Part shown: positions 34,381-42,604 of the stretch, one piece after another | How the letters are laid out: each line of letters begins with the position of its first letter | Numbering within the stretch: position 1 is the first letter of the stretch | From: UBA11889 sp002313255 | Lineage (GTDB): Bacteria > Pseudomonadota > Gammaproteobacteria > Pseudomonadales > Azotimanducaceae | Assembly (NCBI GenBank): GCA_913045265.1 | Contig: CAJWQX010000014.1 | Coordinates: 1 to 53,929, forward strand | Length of the DNA stretch: 53,929 bases | Direction: 5' to 3' | The notes under the pieces: generated by a model | Databases searched by the model: none | The model's input: only the letters and a program-made list of their open reading frames with translations | What the model was told of the DNA's origin: nothing | Position numbers and translations under genes: made by a program

Positions 34381-35521
34381 CGACCGCCAACATCTCCACA
34401 TAACGCTGCTTTTGCCAATGTAGCGTTGATTCTTCAAGCGCCCGAGTCCAACTGCTTCGAGCCGCCGCCAGATCCCCGAGTTCACGAAAGGTCATGCCTT
34501 GCAAATAATAAAACCGGTGATCGTCGTCGCGTAAACGAATGGCCCGTTTCAAGATATCCAGTGATTCGTCATAACGCTGGTCGCCGAACGCGAGCTGGGC
34601 CCGAGCAAAGTGATAATAGGGGTTGCGGCGCCGATGCCGACTCAACTGAGCGTCGTACTCGGCCGCCTGATCGACATCCCCCATGCCTTCGAACGCACGG
34701 CCAAGACCTCCGATCGCCGATTGGTTACGCGAGTCCAATGCAAGCGCGACACGAAACGCCTCCACAGCCTGTCGATAATGGTCGCCCTGCAGGTAGTAGA
34801 CGCCGAGATTCACCCATAAATCAGCGTTTTGAGCACCACCCGCGTAAAACGCTTTTAGGAGATAAGCAAAGGCCGCCCGCAACTCGCCCTGCTTCCATCG
34901 TTCGACCGAGACGTTGTTGTAGTAGAGCCCGACACCGTACCCGTCGCTGACACGCTTTGTCGGATATCCGCTCGGATCTTCAAGGTTAAAGTCGATGGTC
35001 ACATCACGCGTACCGCCATAATAAAACTGTCCACCTTCAACCAAAATATTGACGTGGTTGTTCCGAATAAGCACCCCACGCACGGCATCGTAGGTCGGTG
35101 GCACCTTCGCGATCTGAAAATGAACAATGAGCCCGGCTTCACGCGCCATGGCAATAAATAAATTGGTGTAGGACAGACAGTTACCTCGTTTCGTCGCAAA
35201 CGTTTCTTCCGCTGTCTGGCTGAGACTGGGTTCATAACCCGCTTCGTAATAGCCGTCATCGATAAGTGATGAAAGCAGGCGCCCCAGACGGGATACATTC
35301 GTGTTGGCGTCACTAACGCCGTCCGCAATAAACGCACGCATATCGTCGTTGATCTGCAACACGTCGACGTCAGGCATCTCCGACGCTAGCACTTTCTCAC
35401 CGAAGAGCGCCCGGCCCGATAATAAGTCGTCGCGTTCAACCTCGACGTAATCCACCATGGGGGCCGTCGCGCATGCTCCGAGCGCGGAGGTGAGAAACAG
35501 AAAAAGAAATCGGGTGGTCAT
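34370..35521 (-). CDS. Lipoprotein with transglutaminase-like domain and TPR repeats
   Basis: 383 residues from ATG 35521. The signal sequence ends in a lipobox (TSALGAC, Cys17), so it is probably an outer or inner membrane lipoprotein facing the periplasm. A transglutaminase/protease-like core has Cys in KRGNCLSYTNLFIAMAREAG (about 113), His in IRNNHVNILV (about 153) and Asp in VTIDFN. The C-terminal half holds about four TPR units (DLWVNLGVYYLQGDHYRQAV and following). Transglutaminase-TPR lipoproteins are common in gammaproteobacteria; the target is unknown. It is divergent from another transglutaminase-fold gene 80 bases away. Confidence 0.88.
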   Translation of the reverse strand: MTTRFLFLFLTSALGACATAPMVDYVEVERDDLLSGRALFGEKVLASEMPDVDVLQINDDMRAFIADGVSDANTNVSRLGRLLSSLIDDGYYEAGYEPSLSQTAEETFATKRGNCLSYTNLFIAMAREAGLIVHFQIAKVPPTYDAVRGVLIRNNHVNILVEGGQFYYGGTRDVTIDFNLEDPSGYPTKRVSDGYGVGLYYNNVSVERWKQGELRAAFAYLLKAFYAGGAQNADLWVNLGVYYLQGDHYRQAVEAFRVALALDSRNQSAIGGLGRAFEGMGDVDQAAEYDAQLSRHRRRNPYYHFARAQLAFGDQRYDESLDILKRAIRLRDDDHRFYYLQGMTFRELGDLAAARSSWTRALEESTLHWQKQRYVEMLAVVND

Positions 35522-35601
35522 ATTGGCTTCCAACCAAATGCTAAAACCGATAGGCATGAACCACAACGCATACATTGTCGAGACGATCTGGATAGTTGAA
35601 T

Positions 35602-36261
35602 ATGATCGCCATGCGTCTCATTCGATGCCTATGTTTATTCGCTGCACCGGCTCTCGTCGCGTACGACTTTTCCGATAATGCCGACTACCTAGCCCCAGCC
35701 TCACAGTGGCCGGCCTGGTACGCCACCGTAAAGCGCGCGTCGGATGAAGCAAACGTTATTCGCGCATGCCTTGAGAACAAGGGCCAATGCGAGCGCTGGC
35801 TTCGATCACTGCACGTCATTGTGGACCGCTCACGCGCGCTGTCGCATAAGCAACAACTGGAAATCGTCAACCGCTACATTAATCAACACCGCCACTACCG
35901 GCGTGATCGACCTAGCCGCGACGCAACGCCCTGGGGCGACGAGGGGGTCTTTGCACAGTGGTCAACGTTGCTCGAATTTTTGCAGAAGGGCGGCGACTGC
36001 GAAGATTACGCAACGGCGAAATACATGATCTTGCGACTCCTCGGGTACTCGGCGGAAGCGTTACGGATTGTGGTGGTTTATGATCGCAAAACTCGCGAGT
36101 ACCACGCGGTGGTGGCAGTTAACGACGACCAGGGAAACGTTCGCCTGCTGGATATCGATAACCGTATTTATCGGGGCAAACCGGCGGCCTATCGATACAT
36201 TTACGCCGTCAACGAGAACAGTATCTGGGATCACTCCGTCGCATCGACATTGCCGAAATAA
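35602..36261 (+). CDS. Periplasmic transglutaminase-like cysteine protease (BTLCP family)
   Basis: 219 residues from ATG 35602; a TTG at 35596 would add two residues. It has an N-terminal hydrophobic signal segment, then a domain with WSTLLEFLQKGGDCEDYATA (catalytic Cys about residue 133), TREYHAVVAV (His) and VRLLDIDN (Asp). This is the pattern of the BTLCP family that includes LapG, the calcium-dependent protease that cleaves biofilm adhesins. No lapD, lapA or type I secretion genes are in the window, so a LapG role is unproven. It is divergent from the transglutaminase-TPR lipoprotein. Confidence 0.85.
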   Translation: MIAMRLIRCLCLFAAPALVAYDFSDNADYLAPASQWPAWYATVKRASDEANVIRACLENKGQCERWLRSLHVIVDRSRALSHKQQLEIVNRYINQHRHYRRDRPSRDATPWGDEGVFAQWSTLLEFLQKGGDCEDYATAKYMILRLLGYSAEALRIVVVYDRKTREYHAVVAVNDDQGNVRLLDIDNRIYRGKPAAYRYIYAVNENSIWDHSVASTLPK

Positions 36262-36370
36262 CGCCAGCGATGGGTTCGCTAACCGACCATTCGTTGCCGA
36301 AAAAATCTTCGTTGAACATACAAACCCCTTTCGAGATAACGTAGTGCCAAAGAAGTAGGAACTCAGCCAC

Positions 36371-37839
36371 ATGGAAGCGCGCAAGCTAGGCTTCGACGTC
36401 AAATTGGCGTTTGGTCTCGGTCAGGCAGGGGAAGGTCTTAAAAACGGTGCCTTTGGCACTTTCCTTATTTTTTACTACGTCCAAGCGCTTGGTATGTCAG
36501 GCGCCCTCGCCGGTACCGCGGTCGGTCTCGCGGTAATCGTCGACGCCATCACCGACCCCCTCGCTGGTTCGCTCTCCGACCACTGGAAATCACCGTACGG
36601 GCGTCGCCATCCCTTTATGTATGCCTCGATTTTCCGTTAAGTTTCTCATTCTACTTTCTCTTCAATCCACTCGTCTCAGGCGAAACGGCGCTCTTCATAT
36701 GGCTCGTCGTATTTACCAACCTCACCCGCACATCCATGTCGCTCTATCACGTTCCCCACATTGCGCTCGGCGCGGAGATGACGGAGAACTTTAACGAACG
36801 CTCTGAACTCGTCAGTTACCGTATGTTCTTCAGTAGTTTTGGTGTGCTGACCGCACTAGCCCTCGGAAGCTGGATCTTTTTCGTGCCGACTGAAGAGTTC
36901 GCCAAGGGCCAACTCAACGCGGCCGCCTACCCTCCATGGGCTCTACTGCTAGCAGTTCTTATAGCGGTCACCATCTTTTGGAGCGCTTGGGGAACAAGAA
37001 GCGTCATCCCCTATCTACCAAAAACGACGTCCACTATTCGTATGCGTGTGCTACCAGTACTCCTTCAAGTTTTTAGGGACATGTATCAGGCACTGCAGTC
37101 CAAATCCTTTCGGTGGCTATTTGCAGGCGTGTTTATCGTGTTCGTGATGGTGGGCGTCGATGGCGGCCTTAACCTCTTCATCTTCACTTATTTTTGGGAT
37201 TTGCCGTCCGGCTCTCTAGGGTTTTTGCTCATTGCTTATCACCTCGGGGTCATGGCCGGCGCGCCCGCCTGCCCGTGGTTCTTCCGACGCTGGGGGAAGA
37301 AAGCCGGGCTTATTTTCGGTGGATTGTCCTGGCCCTTTTGGCAAACACTTCCGGTAGTTCTTCGTTTGCTTGGATGGTTTCCTGAGAACGGCGACGCACT
37401 CCTCGTACCTTTGCTCATCGCCATGCGTTTCATCCAGGGTGCCTGCACGGTTCAGGCCAACGTGGCATTCGGCTCAATGGTGGCGGACATCGTTGACGAG
37501 CACGAATACCAAACCGGACACCGCCAAGAAGGCATCTTCTTCGCCGCCAGTTCGTTTTCGGCCAAAGCGACATCGGGTATCGGCAACATCATTTCGGGGT
37601 TCGCGTTAAGCCTAATCAATTGGCCCATTGGCCCTGAGATTAAAACCGCCGACGACGTACCACCGGAAACCCTCGTCGATCTTGGGCTAGTTTATGGACC
37701 TTACGTTGCCGCGTTCGGATTTGTCTCGATCTGGTGTTATACGCATTACACACTGACCCGCGAACGTCACGAAGAAATCCTGGTGGAACTAGCAGAACGG
37801 CGCGGCACATCCTCACCGGATTCTGCCGTGACGAGCTAG
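36371..37839 (+). pseudogene. GPH/MFS sugar-type cation symporter, broken by one -1 frameshift
   Basis: The first frame (36371-36640) encodes the N-terminus of an MFS_2/GPH transporter (DAITDPLAGSLSDHWKSPYG, GRRHPFMYASI) and stops at TAA 36638. The downstream frame continues the same protein without a gap: PLSFSFYFLFNPLVSGETAL, then SLYHVPHIALGAEM, to 37839. Adding one base near 36632-36634 (the ATTTTCC tract) restores a 489-residue carrier of normal family length with twelve membrane segments. No other damage is visible, so this may be a recent mutation or a sequencing or assembly error in a T-run. Relatives take up sugars or glycosides with Na+ or H+. Confidence 0.85.
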
Positions 37840-37841
37840 CG

Positions 37842-38891
37842 TTACAACTCGAGACCTTTGGGCACGCCCGATGTTTCGACCGCTTGTACTTTCGCCAAGA
37901 GATCACGAAATCGTTCTTCTTCTTCAGGCGTTCCGCGCGGCATACCGAACCCGGATCGGGAAGCGTATTCCCGATGCTCCGCAAGAAATTGCGGCAGCTC
38001 ATCGTATGTACACGTTTGAGCAAGTTCGTTCAGATCATCGAGAGTGACCGTATCGCGCATTTCGTCCCACTTGCCCTGCAACGAAAGCGCATGCAGTTTT
38101 TGGCCAAGTTCCTCAAGACCGTGCGTGCGTAAAACCTCGTGGTAGGTCCTAGTCGATCCATAAAACGACAACGCCCGGCGCATACCTAAAAGCTTTTGTT
38201 CGATCTCACTATCGTCGTCACCGATCACCAGATAACCACTTTCACTAATCTCGATATCCGACCAGTCGCGGCCCCCGCGCTGCAGCCCGGTTCGAACATT
38301 GGGTAGCAACACTTCTCGCATGTAGCGATCAGACATGATTCCACCATGCGGCATGATCACATCGGCCACTTCCCCAGAAACACGAGCCATCCCCTCACCC
38401 ACCATCGCGAGACCCACTTTTGGCCGAGGCTGATCGATAGGTCCTGGATTAAAGTTCGGCGTCATCAACGTGTAGGTGTAGTGACGCCCAAGAAATTCGG
38501 GACGTTTACCATCCTGCCAAGAGTCCCAAACCTCGTGCATCATTTGGATGAATTCTTTCATCCGCGGGGCCGGGGGAGACCACGTTCCACCAAAACGTCG
38601 CTCATTATGGCCCTTGACCTGGCTGCCGAGACCTAAGGTAAACCGTCCACCCGACAATTCCTGAATGTCCCACGCCTCCATCGCTAAGACCATGGGACTA
38701 CGCGGAAAGGCAATCGTCACCGACGTTTGGAGCCCGACACGATCCGTCGACGTCGCCGCAAGCGTCATGGTCAACATGGAGTCGTGCGATAGTTCTCCGC
38801 ACGTCACGTAATCGAATCCAGTTTCTTCGGCAGCGCGGGCTTGCGCTGGTGCCCGACTGGGCCATCCCCCAATTCCGGTTCCCACTTTCAT
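37842..38891 (-). CDS. LLM-class oxidoreductase, TIGR03617 F420-dependent type
   Basis: A 349-residue luciferase-like TIM-barrel protein. The pattern GFDYVTCGELSHDSMLTMTLAA near 25-46, TSVTIAFPRSPMVLAMEAWD and LGLGSQVKGHNERRFGG is that of the TIGR03617 group, annotated as F420-dependent in actinobacteria. F420 is unusual in gammaproteobacteria, so FMN may be used here. It converges on the broken transporter with a two-base gap and is divergent from the ThuA-like gene. Confidence 0.87.
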   Translation of the reverse strand: MKVGTGIGGWPSRAPAQARAAEETGFDYVTCGELSHDSMLTMTLAATSTDRVGLQTSVTIAFPRSPMVLAMEAWDIQELSGGRFTLGLGSQVKGHNERRFGGTWSPPAPRMKEFIQMMHEVWDSWQDGKRPEFLGRHYTYTLMTPNFNPGPIDQPRPKVGLAMVGEGMARVSGEVADVIMPHGGIMSDRYMREVLLPNVRTGLQRGGRDWSDIEISESGYLVIGDDDSEIEQKLLGMRRALSFYGSTRTYHEVLRTHGLEELGQKLHALSLQGKWDEMRDTVTLDDLNELAQTCTYDELPQFLAEHREYASRSGFGMPRGTPEEEERFRDLLAKVQAVETSGVPKGLEL

Positions 38892-38956
38892 AGTTGTAAC
38901 CTCCGCACATCGACAGCGTTATGATAGGGAAAATAGCGTATACCGGGAGGATTTGG

Positions 38957-39757
38957 ATGCACAGAGCTCATCTTGTTGTTGGTGGATACCCACCGGGGTC
39001 CACGGCGGGTCACGACATGGACTTTGTACGCCGAGTTCTCCTCGAACGTCTTGCCGAAGTCCCCGAACTCACCACCACCGTGTCGAGTGATTTCAGTAAT
39101 TTAGATAAGTGGCTTCCAGGAGCTGACTTTCTTCTCACCTACGTTGCAGGGCCCTACCCTGACGAAGTCGAAGATGCCACCTTACGTGGCTGGATCAGTA
39201 ATGGCGGTCGTTGGTTGGGCTTGCATGGCACCAGCGGCGGTCGAGCGGCGCGCATCGAAGGAACTCGGCAGCGACAAATGGTCAAACTACCGCATCACGA
39301 CTCGTTGGGGTGCTTCTTCTTGAATCATCCGCCCATTCGTCGCTTTGAAGTGAACGTTGAAGACGCATCGCATCCGATTACGGCGGGTTTAGGTGCCTCA
39401 TTCGAAGTCGTTGACGAACTCTATTTGGTTGAAATTCTCGCTGACTGCAATGTCCTGCTTACGACCGATCTGCCGAAAGATCCATCGCCAGAGGGCTTTG
39501 GCTTCAGCTACGATGAAGACACGTCGTTGCAGGCTGACGGTCGAACGCGCGTGCTTGGTTATACCCGCGCACTCGGTTCCGGTGAAGTCGCGTACATTGC
39601 CCTCGGTCATTGTCATTCCCCAACCACCAATAGCCAGCCCATGGTCGACGAAAGTGTTGAACGCGATGGCGCATCACCGCCCGTATTCCGTGGCGTTTGG
39701 GAACACGAGAGTTACCAGCAACTACTCGGGAATGCCATCCAGTGGGGCCTGGGTTAG
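38957..39757 (+). CDS. ThuA-like protein (glutamine-amidotransferase-like fold)
   Basis: 266 residues from ATG 38957, which has GGAGG six bases upstream; the earlier in-frame ATG at 38921 overlaps the promoter side of the divergent LLM gene. The blocks DFLLTYVAGPYPDEVE, LRGWISNGGRWLGLHG, HPITAGLG and VAYIALGHCHSP follow the ThuA/trehalose-utilisation family, often found with sugar-degradation genes. The fold is class I glutamine-amidotransferase-like but lacks its catalytic Cys. Role unknown. Confidence 0.8.
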   Translation: MHRAHLVVGGYPPGSTAGHDMDFVRRVLLERLAEVPELTTTVSSDFSNLDKWLPGADFLLTYVAGPYPDEVEDATLRGWISNGGRWLGLHGTSGGRAARIEGTRQRQMVKLPHHDSLGCFFLNHPPIRRFEVNVEDASHPITAGLGASFEVVDELYLVEILADCNVLLTTDLPKDPSPEGFGFSYDEDTSLQADGRTRVLGYTRALGSGEVAYIALGHCHSPTTNSQPMVDESVERDGASPPVFRGVWEHESYQQLLGNAIQWGLG

Positions 39758-39833
39758 AAAAATCACGAACGTAAAAGTCCTGAAAGATCAGGATCGCGTC
39801 GCCAAGCTTCTGTGCCACGACATATCAACGTCG

Positions 39834-40640
39834 TCAATCCGATGGTTGTAATCGTCGCTGACGCCGCGCTTCGAATAGCATCACCGTCGCAGCCATAGCG
39901 ACATTGATTGAATCGGCGTGTCCCACCGACGGAAGCCGTACCCGATCATCAGCGCTCGCCAACCACTCGATACCCAAACCGGCATGTTCGCTTCCCAGCA
40001 AAATAGCGCACGATCGCGCCATATCAGCCTCGGTATATAGCCGGTCCGCGTCTGGCGCCGCCACAATGATTCGGATGGCGTGGTGCTCTAGCCAGGAGCG
40101 GACGGAATCAGGGTCGGCTCGTGCAACGGGTACCGAAAAGACGGTGCCTAAGCTTGCGCGCACAACGTTTGGGTTCAACACGTCCGTCCCAGCACTGCAG
40201 ACAACAACTCCATCGACACCGGCCGCATCGGCCGATCTCAATATGGTCCCCAGGTTCCCCGGTTTCTCCGTGGCCGTACTTACCAGAAAGAGACCATTCG
40301 CCGGTACCGTCATATCGCCCAACGACCATGCTGGACTTGGTGCAACGGCCAGCAACCCGTCTGAGCCGTCGCGGACCGACATTTTCGCGAACACTGCAGA
40401 ACTGACGGCTTCCACCTTAGCGTCGACATCCGCAGCCACCTGCCGAACGAGATCCTTCGTCTCGGAACGGCTAAAGAATTGCTCGCACGTGAACAATGCA
40501 TGGATCCGAACGGATGCTTCAACCGCCCGCTGAATTTCGCGGTATCCCTCGATCAGAAAGAGCCGCTCGCTCTCTCGATGACGCCGCTGACGCAAGCGAA
40601 CAACCTGTTTAACGCGCGCGTTCTGTAAGCTCGTTATCAC
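39834..40640 (-). CDS. TrmH/SpoU-family RNA 2'-O-ribose methyltransferase
   Basis: 268 residues from GTG 40640, placing the family start ITSLQNARVKQVVRL at the N-terminus; a TTG at 40679 would add 13 residues. The N-terminal L30e-like substrate-binding domain covers about 1-100. The SPOUT knot has motif 1 EKPGNLGTILRSADAAG (Asn and catalytic Arg), motif 2 ILLGSEHAGLG and motif 3 SINVAMAATVMLFEARRQR. It methylates rRNA or tRNA with S-adenosylmethionine; the site is not predictable. It lies 90 bases downstream of the cyclophilin gene on the same strand. Confidence 0.93.
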   Translation of the reverse strand: MITSLQNARVKQVVRLRQRRHRESERLFLIEGYREIQRAVEASVRIHALFTCEQFFSRSETKDLVRQVAADVDAKVEAVSSAVFAKMSVRDGSDGLLAVAPSPAWSLGDMTVPANGLFLVSTATEKPGNLGTILRSADAAGVDGVVVCSAGTDVLNPNVVRASLGTVFSVPVARADPDSVRSWLEHHAIRIIVAAPDADRLYTEADMARSCAILLGSEHAGLGIEWLASADDRVRLPSVGHADSINVAMAATVMLFEARRQRRLQPSD

Positions 40641-40730
40641 CGATATTTCCGTCGCTAACCAGAATGTCGCCTGCACCAACTACGTTGTCGAAACTCGAGG
40701 GCATCGCAAATGGAAATATTGACCCCAGCA

Positions 40731-41231
40731 CTACCCCCGATCGAGTTCGGCATTCCATTCAGATAACCGGTCAGACACTTCCTCAAACAGCGATTCAACA
40801 TCGCCGTCGATAGCAATTGACTCGATCACATCGCCTTGAGCAACCGCGTTAACGACGTCCTGGTCGTTTGCATCCACGACTTCACCGAAGATCGAGTGTT
40901 TGTCGTCAAGATGGGGGGTCGCCACATGAGTGATAAAGAACTGCGAGCCGTTCGTGCCGGGTCCCGAGTTCGCCATGGATAATCGACCGGGCTGATCGTG
41001 TCTCAGCGTCGTGTCGAATTCGTCCTCAAAGCGATAGCCAGGACTTCCGGTCCCTGTCCCAAGCGGGCAACCTCCCTGAATCATGAAATCGCCAATGACC
41101 CGATGGAAATTCAAGCCGTCGAAAAAACCGCGGCGCGCGAGATTAACGAAATTCGCCACCGTCAGCGGTGTTTTCTCGGCGAATAGTGACAAGCGGATGT
41201 CACCTTTGGACGTCGTTATGGTTGCCTGCAT
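40731..41231 (-). CDS. ppiB: Peptidyl-prolyl cis-trans isomerase, cyclophilin type (PpiB-like)
   Basis: A 166-residue cytoplasmic cyclophilin with no signal peptide. Active-site blocks are NFHRVIGDFMIQGG (catalytic Arg near 44), LSMANSGPGTNGSQFFI and HLDDKHSIFGEV. The length matches E. coli PpiB. In the 370-base upstream gap a short ORF with a perfect Shine-Dalgarno and inverted repeats precede the gene on the same strand. Confidence 0.95.
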   Translation of the reverse strand: MQATITTSKGDIRLSLFAEKTPLTVANFVNLARRGFFDGLNFHRVIGDFMIQGGCPLGTGTGSPGYRFEDEFDTTLRHDQPGRLSMANSGPGTNGSQFFITHVATPHLDDKHSIFGEVVDANDQDVVNAVAQGDVIESIAIDGDVESLFEEVSDRLSEWNAELDRG

Positions 41232-41303
41232 AGTTACCTCATATGTTGTTCAAGCATCAAATTGATATGCGCCCGGATGCGATACGCCAGTAGTCATATC
41301 CGG

Positions 41304-41381
41304 TCAAGTACCGAAATCTATATAGGAAAAATATGGTGATCGAACCCACCTCGCCCAGGGGTAGGTGATTTCAGTCCTCAT
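41304..41381 (-). CDS. Candidate 25-residue leader peptide upstream of the cyclophilin gene
   Basis: ATG at 41381 follows AGGAGGT (41388-41394), a full complement of the 16S tail, with six-base spacing, the best Shine-Dalgarno noted in this window. The frame encodes 25 residues and stops at TGA 41304. The peptide is rich in aromatics (two Trp, three Tyr, two Phe), as in YPWARW and SPYFSYIDF. It ends 72 bases before the cyclophilin start on the same strand. It may be a leader peptide, a small membrane peptide or chance. No homology can be judged by eye. Confidence 0.4.
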   Translation of the reverse strand: MRTEITYPWARWVRSPYFSYIDFGT

Positions 41382-41600
41382 GATGGTACCTCCTCCCGGG
41401 GGATAAAACCGAACTCTGTTATAGGAAACGGGAACCGAGAGTTACCCGGCACCATCACCGTTATCGATCAACTATGACCCTGAGAAGTGACCATTTTCTT
41501 ATCACGTAATTCAATCGAATCACCCCTATACCCCACCGGTTAAAGGCTCGACGCTACGACTCAAGCCCACATAACAACCCCATCGGGTCTAGACCAAAGC
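41382..41600. other. Structured non-coding stretch upstream of the small ORF
   Basis: Several inverted repeats nest here: GATGGT (41382-41387) with ACCATC (41451-41456), GGTGAT (41364-41369) with ATCACC (41454-41459), and AACTCT (41412-41417) with AGAGTT (41438-41443). The outer pairs would bury the start region of the 25-codon ORF when read on the minus strand. The remaining sequence up to the enoyl-CoA hydratase stop at 41601 shows no ORF or convincing promoter. It may be a 5' leader with alternative structures and/or the end of the hydratase transcript. Confidence 0.4.
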
Positions 41601-42485
41601 CTATTTCTTTTTATAGGTGTCGGTTTCGCGGTACGGACCGTCACGCCATTGCAGCGCATCCTTCAGTCCCTCTTCCCGCATTTTCTCCTGCCAATCGTAG
41701 GAAAACTCGGTGAACTGGCCTGCCGCATCGAGATCTGTACTGCTCCGTACGGAAGAATATATGCCCATATTTTCGTAAAACCGATTCATGTTGACCTTCA
41801 AAATCGCGAGGTGATCGGCCGATATATTTGCCAATCGATCAGCAAAGGCGAGGGTTCGATCCTCCAATTCTTCCTTCGGCCACGCGTAATTAATCATGCC
41901 GATTTCTTCCGCCTCGGTTCCCGTAACGTTCTCTCCCGTGTAGTAAAGCTCTTTGGCTTTACGCATCCCAATCACCAACGGCCAGATAACGCCCGTTCGC
42001 GAAGTACCCAATCCGCGAAGGCCCGGATGCCCAAGTTGAGCATCATCCGCAGCCACCACCAGGTCGGCCATCATGGCCATTTCGCAACCGCCTGCGACCG
42101 CATAACCATGGACCTGCGCAATCGTCACTTTCGCCATGTTCCAAAAATACATATGGATGTCGGTAATTTGTTGCATGCCGGTGCGTATGCCCATGAGCAA
42201 ACGTCGTCCCTTGTCATCCACGCCCCGATGACGGCGTACCACGGCGTCGGCACCGGTCTTTTGCGACGGTGTTAGATCGTATCCGGCACTGAAGGCTCGA
42301 CCCGCACCTTTCACCACAATGACACGTATCGTATGGTCGGCCTCCATGTCGTGCAGTGCCGCGTCAAAGTCATACAGAAGCTCCTGCGATAGTGCATTTA
42401 ATTTTTCCGGTCGGTTCAGTGTAATGATCCCGACCCTGTCGTCGGTCCCGGCCCGATCCATTAATAAGTTTTCGTACTCAGCCAT
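41601..42485 (-). CDS. Enoyl-CoA hydratase/isomerase (crotonase) family protein
   Basis: 294 residues from ATG 42485, with GGGAGG five bases upstream; a longer start at 42524 is not needed. Crotonase-fold oxyanion-hole blocks are KGAGRAFSAGYDLTPS and QVHGYAVAGGCEMAMMADLV, followed by AQLGHPGLRGLGTSRTGVIW and the trimer helices. The usual catalytic Glu pair is not clearly placed, so it could be a hydratase, isomerase or other crotonase member. It likely acts on an acyl-CoA. It is transcribed toward the cyclophilin gene and divergently from the double DsbA-fold gene. Confidence 0.92.
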   Translation of the reverse strand: MAEYENLLMDRAGTDDRVGIITLNRPEKLNALSQELLYDFDAALHDMEADHTIRVIVVKGAGRAFSAGYDLTPSQKTGADAVVRRHRGVDDKGRRLLMGIRTGMQQITDIHMYFWNMAKVTIAQVHGYAVAGGCEMAMMADLVVAADDAQLGHPGLRGLGTSRTGVIWPLVIGMRKAKELYYTGENVTGTEAEEIGMINYAWPKEELEDRTLAFADRLANISADHLAILKVNMNRFYENMGIYSSVRSSTDLDAAGQFTEFSYDWQEKMREEGLKDALQWRDGPYRETDTYKKK

Positions 42486-42604
42486 GATTTCCTCCCTTAT
42501 GTACCGTGTAATGTATCGAACCAACGTCGCCGAACCAATGGCAACTGGTACGATCTACCAATTCGATCTGTCAACGGTTTGCAACGCCAACGTTCCGTCA
42601 ATCC

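Noticed and set aside
36736..37839. Two separate transporter genes at 36371-36640 and 36736-37839
   Set aside because: The intervening bases encode the missing membrane segment in the second frame, so it is one gene with a single frameshift.
41382..41470. Fluoride riboswitch (crcB motif), suggested by GGTGATGGTGCC on the minus strand
   Set aside because: The required pairing CACC-type segment after GATGG and the later CTGATG-type element are missing, and the downstream gene is a cyclophilin.
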